Shown here: piece by piece, positions 56,157-64,000 of the stretch | Layout of the letters: each line of letters starts with the position of its first letter | Numbering within the stretch: position 1 is the stretch's first letter | From: Evernia prunastri | Lineage: Eukaryota; Ascomycota; Lecanoromycetes; Lecanorales; Parmeliaceae | NCBI GenBank assembly: GCA_003184365.1 | Contig: NKYR01000028.1 | Coordinates: forward strand, 124,268 to 188,267 | DNA length: 64,000 nt | Direction of reading: 5' to 3' | Notes under the pieces: generated by a model | Database searches by the model: none | Seen by the model: only the letters and a program-made list of their open reading frames with translations | Told to the model about the DNA's origin: nothing | Program-made: the position numbers and the translations under genes

Positions 56157-59100
56157 TTACATATCCATCAAATCGTCAAATGCACTTCGTTGGTTAGTGG
56201 GTGGCGGTGCTTTTCCTTCCAACGCCGCCGCGAATTCTTCTCGATCTATGCCATGCCAATGTCAGCTCATAGTCTCTCAAATACTGTCGTTCGGGCGCTA
56301 GATTGCAATAGACTAACCTCTCACACTCTCAAAAGCAATGGTGACAGGCCCCACCCTCTTCACGGTCTCTTTCTCCCTACTGTCTCTCGCCACCAAATTC
56401 GCCATGTCGAGTTTTCGTCCCCTATCATACTTGGTCTTGGGCAAACTAGCACGGTTCGTGTCCTTTGAGTGTGCCAGACCGTCCCTCGGCACCTGCATGC
56501 TCATCCACTTATCTTCAACCTTGTCTTCCCACCGACTGACCAGCCGAACGCTGTTGCCTTTGAGCCAGAGCTGAACTTCGGCTGTGCCCTTGTTAGATTT
56601 TGTGCTGCCGAATTTCTTGGGGGGTTTGGTAGTTATGTAGTGGGCGCGGCGGGAGAAGATGAGTTCGTGGTTACCGGTGAGGGCGGACATGAAGCCGAAG
56701 CTGACAACTTCATCCTCAAAGTCAAGAGGGGTATTTCCAACGCGCTTTTCACAGTGGGAGAAGCGGGGCGGTTCGTCAGGAGGCGGCTTGTAGAGTTTGT
56801 CGACAAAGGTGGAGACGTAGTCGGTGTAGTAAACTTGAGGTAGACGAACGCGGAGGGCTGAGCGGTCGAATTGGTAGTCTGTATCTCGGTACATATAGAA
56901 GAGCTCACTGTAACGCCAGTCGAAGCGAGTGTGGGTTAGGAGGAGGGCTTTGTAGTTCTTTGGGTTTGGTTCTGTGTCGGAGATGTTGTACACAAAGCGG
57001 GGATCGGTCCCAGGGGTGGAGAAGATGGGGGTGATGGAAAGACGAAGGACGGTCTGTTCGAAGTCCGTGGCATCTTGGGAGTTGCGGAAGAGGAGTTGTA
57101 GGGCAATATTAGGGTTGCTGTCATCGTAGACATAGGTGTAGATTTTGTTGTAGTTGCCGTCTGTCTTATCGGCTTTTTCGTGCATGCAATCAGACCATTT
57201 TACTGTAAGCTGCCGTGCTAGGCCGTCCCTTCGAACTTGGACACGGCTTAGAGGCAAGAACAGCTCCGTGCACCATGGTCTTGGCTCACCGGCCGACGAG
57301 CTGATAACTACCCTTCTCGTCGTTCGCCATCCCTCCTTACTAGTCGTCTCAAGGACACGAAGATCGCACGATCGAAAGATCTGTCGAGGATTCATTGGCT
57401 TCATCGTTGATGCTTTAAGCTGCTCAAAGACCTCCACCGAGCTCTTAAACAGCAGAGTCTCAGTAGCTTTCTCGAATTGACGAGGCTCTCTCCTCTTCAC
57501 AGCGTCAAAGTAGGCTCTTGGAATGTACATAAATTGTTGGAGATCGTCTTCATTGGTAAAGGCCACAGTGATGTTCATTCGGCCAAAATTCAATGGTATG
57601 GCGTCTCTGGGACTTATGCCTGATCCTGCAAAAGGGCTCAAAGGCAATTCCTTGTCTTGCAGGTCTTCGATAGTAAAGTCGCGAGTAAGACATAATGTTC
57701 CGCTTTGGTTGCAGAGAGTGACCTTCGGTTCACTTTCGCCTTCCTTGGTGGACAGAAGTAACATGTAAGGAGCACCTTTTGATCTCATCCTGTATCTTTT
57801 CCCACCAATGGCTGCATTGACGAATGTTCAGAAGAGTACCTGTTCGTCTTCTTCTCCTGCGTCGTCTTGTTCGACCGTGATCCATCGACCGTTCTCTAAA
57901 CCGGGTAGGAGATCCTCATCATCATACGTCTCTTCTTCCGGTTGTAAAAGCTCCCAGATGTTGTAATTCTGGCAGAGAAGCGTATCTTTTTCTGGCGCAT
58001 CAACGGGCTGGAAGTCACTTAAATCTTCGCTTATGCCATCTGAAAGGTTGTAAAACATTTTCCGGTTATCGTCCGTCATCAAAGACGCCTTGTCGTTATC
58101 ATCTTTCAGTATAATGTTGTAGAGTATCCATGAGGCCTTTAGCAGATCGACGTAAGCTTGATTTATTGCCGACCTCCCTCCGTTAGAAACACCGGAAACG
58201 CTCAAGCTCCCGCGTGTACTCATGTACTGGGTCCGTTCATCTACCCTCGTATTAAACCTTGCCTTCAATAGCCACCAAGTGGCCACTCTCAGCCAGTCTC
58301 TCGCGTTCAGCCTCCGGATCTTTAATTCGTCTTCTGCAAGCTCTTGGAACCGCTCCTTGAGAGCATCATGAGGTCTATGTACGGGGTCTTGCCGTACAAT
58401 TCGTAAGGGTCTTGCTGATTGCTCTCTTTGCCGTACTCTGGCCAACTCTTGCATTGCTTCAGCTACAACATCAACAACGTCAGGGGCTTTGCTGCCAACA
58501 CCGTTGCTCTTCATCATTGATTCTCCACCGGTCGACATCAGTCTTTTCGAGCGAGGCTTTCTCAGATCATCGCCTGCAGGACTACTTCTCGGTATGTCCC
58601 TAGCGTTCTCCTCAGAAATCCTAGGACTTGGTGAAAAGGCCTTGAGGCCATGATCCATGCTCGCTGACGACCCCTTCCTCATCTTACCCATCTGCGTTGG
58701 TGTCTTCTTGAATATGGGAACCTCTTTAGCCATTTTTGGTGATCCAAATTCTGACATCTCTTCCTCGCTGGTTGTTGAAGGTGTCGTCTCGGGCGAAACG
58801 CTAGACGTATTGTCCACCAAAGTTGCTCCTGTAAACGCACGTCGTAAGCCTTGTAAACCCAAGCCGTCAACCTCTGGAGACCCATTACGGCCAAACTGTG
58901 GGGCGGTCTTAGTTTTTTGAAGAGGACTCAGTTCATCGACCTCGTCTTCTTCTTCGTTGTCCTGGCTCGGAGCTTGGGGAGCGGAGGTTGAAGCTTCTTG
59001 TCTTTCGAGGGCTTTTATCATGGATGTTTCTATCCTGGCAAGAGAAGAGCTGCAAGAAGTCCGTTAGCTGGGGATGTACAGATACGGTCAGCCTGTGGCT

Positions 59101-59545
59101 GGCACGTCAACACTTACTTCCCTATGGAACTCATGCATAGACTGATGTTGCATGTGTGTACCATAATCTTTGACTTCAGCTCTGCGATCTCGCCTTGCTT
59201 GCCCACCCATTTCAGCTTCCTCCAGAACTGTAAGCCATCCCCCACTCCCAATTCTCGGTATTTGATCACAAGCTTTTGCAGTTGACGCAGAGTGTCGAAG
59301 CAATTTGCCAAGCATCTTTCCAAGGTTTGTTTCCGGTTATCACCCAGCCTGTCCAAGAAGGACTTGTCGGAATTGACATCGTCCCGTAGTGTGCGCAGGC
59401 AAGCTTGCAGCGAAGCAAGCTCATTGACGAGCTGTCTGAAATCATCGGGCGCCTCACGCGCAACGAGAAAACAATTGTGATAGAGGTCCCAAGCAAGCTT
59501 CGTAACAGCCAAAAGATCACCAATGCCCCAATTGAGCATAGACAT
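56157..59545 (-). CDS. Large conserved-looking fungal protein split by one in-frame TGA
   Basis: Exons 59545..59118, 59034..56318 and 56245..56157 join in phase to 1078 codons. Codon 545 is TGA (57830..57828). On both sides the same frame stays open and protein-like: upstream it ends in acidic EDEDLLPGLENG-type sequence, downstream it reads TFVNAAIGGKRYR to MRSKGAPYMLLLS. The first 142 residues are an alpha-helical domain like those at the N-terminus of many fungal NLR/STAND and signalling proteins (LLAVTKLAWDLYHNCF, LVNELASLQACLRTL). Residues 143-420 are Ser/Pro-rich and probably disordered. The C-terminal half contains PH-like beta-rich sequence (VQLWLKGNSVRLVSRW). The role is unknown. The TGA may be a nonsense change, readthrough, error, or lie in an unrecognised intron; a 28-nt intron is too short. 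Confidence 0.6.
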
Positions 59546-61879
59546 ACTGTTCGAGCTAGGGAACCTGTCGCATCTCCGTTGTTGGAGCGGAAGTGCGGGC
59601 GATCCTGCGCAAGACGTCGGACCGAAAGCGCTTCAGGACAGGCGTGGTGTGTATGTGTCTACCTATTTCCGAAGGTGATGGTATTGGTAGCGCACACGGT
59701 CATGGATACTTGATAGGCAGATCTGTGAGGTTCGTATAGACTTGTGCTGGTGTCAATGCGGATACGAGTCACACGAGTGACCAGAGCGGGAGATGAAGGT
59801 GGGGGTGGCTTTGACAAAATCTCCGACGTGCTTGAGATTCCCGAGCTTGTTGGCTGGAAGAGATACAACAGATATAGATAAGTCATATATAGATGAAGTT
59901 GGGCTAAAGACGCAGGGCAAGATGTACCTTATGTTGGAGAAGGATTCCAACTTGCAAGTTGAGTTTGGAAGCAGGTGGCTAGAGTCCGGTAGGTACCTAC
60001 CTTACTCTATGTGCACCATGTGCGGTCGAACTTTACCTCAATAGCTCCAATGCTGACTGCCGACTGCTAGTTTCGAATAAAGTACCTAGCAACGGATACA
60101 TAGTACTGTTTACTGAATCTCGCAGCCTCGCTCCTTCCGACGACCAACCTAATACCTTAAGAGTTAGGTCAGACGTCAATTCTAGGTAAAGTATCTCTCT
60201 CAACGTACCTGAAACCAACAGGGGCAAGACCCCAACCCCCAAAATGCAAATATCTATCAGTATCGTCGCTTGCTCAATTTGCAATACTAATGTTGCGTCC
60301 ATCGATTGCTCCACCATTGCCATGATCATCATTATCGTCACCTAGGGTTAGCTATGTCTGTCAACGGTCATGCTGGCGGGGGTGGGATCTCCTGGAAAGG
60401 ATCCCTCGGCGACACAGTTCATTTTACTTCATTAGCCCACGGCCATAGCCATAGGCTACCCTTCCTGCTTATGCCATTTTCGCAGGTTCCCCATCAGTAT
60501 CATCTCGACTCGTGCTGCTTCTCATTACTGTACCCTTCTCTACGTATCCACTGGTAAGAGAGACGGACTTACCTTAGACCATTACGCCAAGAATGCGCTA
60601 TATATCAAGCTCCGATTTTTTGGGTCCGAGGGTCCAAGCAAGCAGCATTTCCCCTTTCCCATCATGCATGACAGAATGCACCCAACTTCACCGCCTAAGA
60701 ATGCAGGGACTACGGCGTGCAGCTTTGAAAAAGCTTGCCATCAGCATTTTACTTTTCTACTTACAACCAGGGAGCATCATCCCTGTACAGCACAATGTAG
60801 CCATGGCTGATCTTGATACCAGAGGTCTGATAATCGGAGATCTCGCTTCAGCAGAGAATGGGAATGGCTTCAATCTCAAAATTACACTCCTCCACAGGTG
60901 CTCTTTTCGTCTCACAACTATGTTATTGAATTTCTCTCTACGGCGTCCTTTGCGGCCATGGGCGAAAGCGCCGCTCTTTAGGATTTTTCTGCTTTGCTAA
61001 GAGTGAGTGCTGTCGCATCTCCTGTTACGAGAAATCCGACAATTTCCATGTGGCGGAATCTAAGGAACCCAAGCATCGGTCTGTCGTGTACAAAGACTGG
61101 AGCGGACAGGCGCTGAGAGAAGAGGACTCGGAAGAATTGAGTCTGCACGTCGTAAGGGGGTCGTCAGGGAGTTATCCTGCAACGGATGCTTTTGGAAAGA
61201 ATTGTGGAACCGTAGCGGAGCAGGAAAGAACATTGTAATAGGAGAGGATGAACTTTTAGAGCAGCGATGCCGCTTGATCAGGTGGATTCAAGGTCTGAGA
61301 TGACTTCACTGTATCAGTCCATGGTGTTCTTGGAGTCATGGACATTATTGCAATGTTTGATAGCTTTTTATCGTTATTGACTTGGTTCTTTAAGAATACT
61401 CTACGGATGGGTGTTATCTCTTCCTGTCTCTAGTGGACAGAGCTATAATTGCTGTGTTTACTCATCGGCCCCTTCGTGACCCTTGGCACTGCCATTTCTT
61501 CAAAGAATGAGATTAGAATAATGACTCTCGCGTACTTTAAGGCTGCGGCTGCGAGGAAAATTTGCACGAAGCTTTCCTAATGATCGACAACGCTAATGCA
61601 GGGAATCCTGCAACGCCACAACCCTCAGCCTCAAGGATATCGTCATTCGTGCCGCAGCGGCAGCTAAGTACTTTGAAAAGTATTACGCTGTTCGTTGCGC
61701 CAAGGAGCGCATACACAGCCTCAAACGACTTTGAAGCTTTACATTTCGTCGATAACTCCAATCTTCTTCCTATATTATATCCTACATCTTCAGCCCTTCA
61801 AGCCTCCCCTTTAAGATCTTATCTTTGACATTTTTTCTATCCTCTATCATCCAGAACAAACTCGTAAACCTCTTCAGTC
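59546..61879. other. 2.3-kb divergent gap upstream of annexin
   Basis: It separates the large gene from the annexin gene. Short open frames (for example 60593-61000) show no family and no splice context. Nothing else was recognised. Confidence 0.4.
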
Positions 61880-63503
61880 ATGTCGTATGGTTATCCACAA
61901 CAATATGGTGCTCCTCCTCCTCCCCGTAAGCTTACTGGTTTTCATGTCCCATTTATAAGTTATTCACTGCTTGACAGAAGGATACCAGCAGCCTCCGCCG
62001 AGCCAATACCCCGCTCATGGATATCCACCCCAGCAGGGCTATGGTGGGCCTGCTGGACAACCCCACGGATATGGGCAAGGGGGACAGAGCGTGGCCCCCC
62101 ACGGAGGGTATTTGCAGGGTGGTACGATGGGATCAGGTCGGCCGCCTCCGTCACCGCAGCAGCAACAGGGAGGGTATGCACCGCAGGGCCAGTATAACCA
62201 GGGCTACCCACCACCTCCGCAACCACCATACGCAGCCCCTTCACACAGTCCATACCCTCAACAGCCTCAACAACAAGGGTACCCTCCGCCTCCGCAGCAG
62301 CCATACGGACCTCCTCCTCATAGTCCCAATCCACAGGCAGGGTACCCTCCCCCTCAACAGTCACCATACGGAGCACCACCGCCTCAAGGGCAATATGCAC
62401 CACAGCAGTACGGTGCTCCTCCTCCAAACCAGCAATACGGACCGCCTCCACCACAGCAAGGCACTTTCAGTGCCCCACCTCAAGCGTTACCCTATGGAGC
62501 TCCGCCACCCCAATCTTACGGCACCTCTCAAACAGCGCCAACTCCACCTTCACCTGGATACGTTCCGGGTCAAGTAGCCCGTGTCGACATGTCTCGTCAA
62601 GCAGACGAGTGTCGAAAAGCAATGAAAGGACTTGGTACGGATGAAGCTGCACTCATCAGAGTCCTGACAAGGATTCCACCACTCGAAGTACCAGCTATTA
62701 AAGAAACATTCCGACAGCGGCACGGCCGTGACCTTGAACATGATGTTCAAAAAGAAGTGAGCGGGTATTTCGAGCTCTGCCTTCTTTCCATCCTTCGAGG
62801 TCCCCTACAACAGGACGTCTGGTGCTTGAATAAAGCCCTTAAGGGCGCCGGAACCGACGAGGATCTCCTCAATGACGTTTTAGTCGGCCGTTCAAACGCC
62901 GACATGCAAGCCATCAAGCAAGCTTACCATCACACTTACCACCGTAATCTTGAGCACGATGTCCGTGATGACCTGTCCGCTAAGACCGAACGTCTCTTCT
63001 CTATGATACTCTCCGCGACCCGACAAGAAGAATCAGCTCCAGTAATCCCCCAATCAATCGACGCAGACGTCGCCGAAATCCACCGCTGTACAGAAGCCAG
63101 AGTTGGCGCTGAACAGTTGACCGTCTGTTCGATCCTAAGCAATCGCTCTGACAACCAGATTCGTGCAATTGCGCACGCATACGAGCACAAGTACCGACGG
63201 TCGCTTGAAAATGTCTTCATCCATGAGTTTTCTGGTCACATGGAAGACGTACTCGTCCAAATGGTCCGATGCGGAACTGACAGGGCGATGCGGGATGCTA
63301 TGAACATAGATAAAGCCATGGCGGGGATGGGCACGAAGGATGAGATGTTGGTTACAAGAATCGTGAGGTTGCACTGGAATCCGGCGCATGTGCAGCAAGT
63401 GAAAGGAGCGTATAAGGCGAGGTACAGACAGGATCTGATTGGGAGAGTTCGTGGGGAAACGAGTGGAGATTACGAGAGGTGTTTGGTCGCTATGTTGCAG
63501 TAA
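61880..63503 (+). CDS. Annexin with a Pro/Gln/Tyr-rich N-terminal domain
   Basis: Two exons (61880-61925 and 61978-63503) give 523 residues; the 52-nt intron breaks the Pro-rich start. Residues 1-215 are PYGAPPP/QQGYPPP-type repeats, as in annexin VII/XI, a low-complexity domain that can drive condensation or bind partners. The annexin core (217-523) has four repeats. Type-II calcium loops GLGTDE (repeat 1), GAGTDE (repeat 2) and GMGTKDE (repeat 4) are present, but repeat 3 has ARVGAEQ and probably does not bind calcium. The protein would bind acidic membranes in a calcium-dependent way and may act in secretion or membrane repair. Start and stop are clear. Confidence 0.95.
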
Positions 63504-64000
63504 GCTCCAGGGTTGGAGTTGCGGACTCCACTTGGATAGCGTGGATTGTCTCTGGGCCGATCAAGGCATGCTCTAGACTATGGCACACAATTGCAGGTCC
63601 ACTTCATCAGAGTGCGCTTCTTCTGCACTTCAAAAACTTCGTGTAAGGTACAGCTAAGCTACTGCTATGTGGTGCCAAAAGCAAGCCCTGTGAAGATTAG
63701 CAGTCCTGGGCACTGGCGAACCATTCTCGCAGGTTGTGCCACCATCCCAAGGGAATCTTCCCCCATGAGTACCTTAGATGCCATATCTCCCGGCAGCGCC
63801 CTGATCGTCAATCACATTCAATGTTCCCAACCTTCCTTCAACCCAAGATGGGAGTCTAGAGAGACACCCGCTGGCTGCAGTTGTTGACTTCGGCTTAGCA
63901 CACTCTTACGCACCAATAAGAGGCAGCGAACGGCCCGCCCATGATGACGAATCCGGTGTCTCCGTCGGAAGGAAGAGGGTGAGGGGGATGCCTGTCGTGA
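63504..64000. other. 3' flank of annexin to the window end
   Basis: No gene is seen. The last 100 bp are GC-richer and may belong to a gene starting beyond the window. Confidence 0.4.

Noticed and set aside
57812..57839. 28-nt intron (GTACTC...TGCAG) to bypass the in-frame TGA
   Set aside because: Too short for a fungal spliceosomal intron, and 28 is not a multiple of three, so it would break the downstream frame.

Overview
This window is nuclear DNA from a filamentous ascomycete (Pezizomycotina). The genes carry short introns of about 45-130 nt with GTRNGT-type donors, CTRAY branch points and YAG acceptors. The content is fungal: a HET-domain protein, a Pth11-like rhodopsin-fold membrane protein, a SconB/Met30-type F-box/WD40 protein, a fungal P450 relic, a Tad-like LINE end and a DUF3605 protein. 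The sequence does not identify class or species. All exon boundaries were placed by eye from splice consensus, reading frame and protein continuity.

Left third (1-25 kb), accessory in character: the 3' end of a cysteine-rich probable secreted protein; a secreted/single-pass cysteine-rich protein; a clearly decayed cytochrome P450 (3.8-5.9 kb); a secreted type-B carboxylesterase; a repeat block (10.0-14.3 kb) made of a LINE 3' end, four single-N contig joins and a 255-bp MITE-like element; an NmrA-like oxidoreductase; a rhodopsin-fold membrane protein; and a HET-domain protein. Long stretches here hold no gene I can support.

Right two thirds (25-64 kb), mostly conserved housekeeping genes: sconB; a DUF3712 membrane protein; ACC1 (acetyl-CoA carboxylase); CBR1 (NADH-cytochrome b5 reductase); an SND2/TMEM208 homologue; CDC27/APC3; SLC1-type lysophosphatidate acyltransferase; a DUF3605 protein; an unrecognised ORF with TGHS repeats; a NOSIP-like RING protein; TAZ1 (tafazzin); a large two-part ORF broken by one in-frame TGA; and an annexin. 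Several are divergent pairs (SND2/CDC27, SLC1/DUF3605, NOSIP-like/TAZ1).

Functional thread: ACC1 makes malonyl-CoA, CBR1 supplies electrons for desaturation and sterol reactions, SLC1 makes phosphatidate, tafazzin remodels cardiolipin and annexin binds acidic phospholipid. The grouping may be chance. The most unusual items are the TGHS-repeat ORF with its downstream minisatellite, the in-frame TGA, the GC-AG intron in CDC27, three exons of 9-19 nt, the MITE, and the evidence that the LINE block is inflated by unmerged overlapping contigs.
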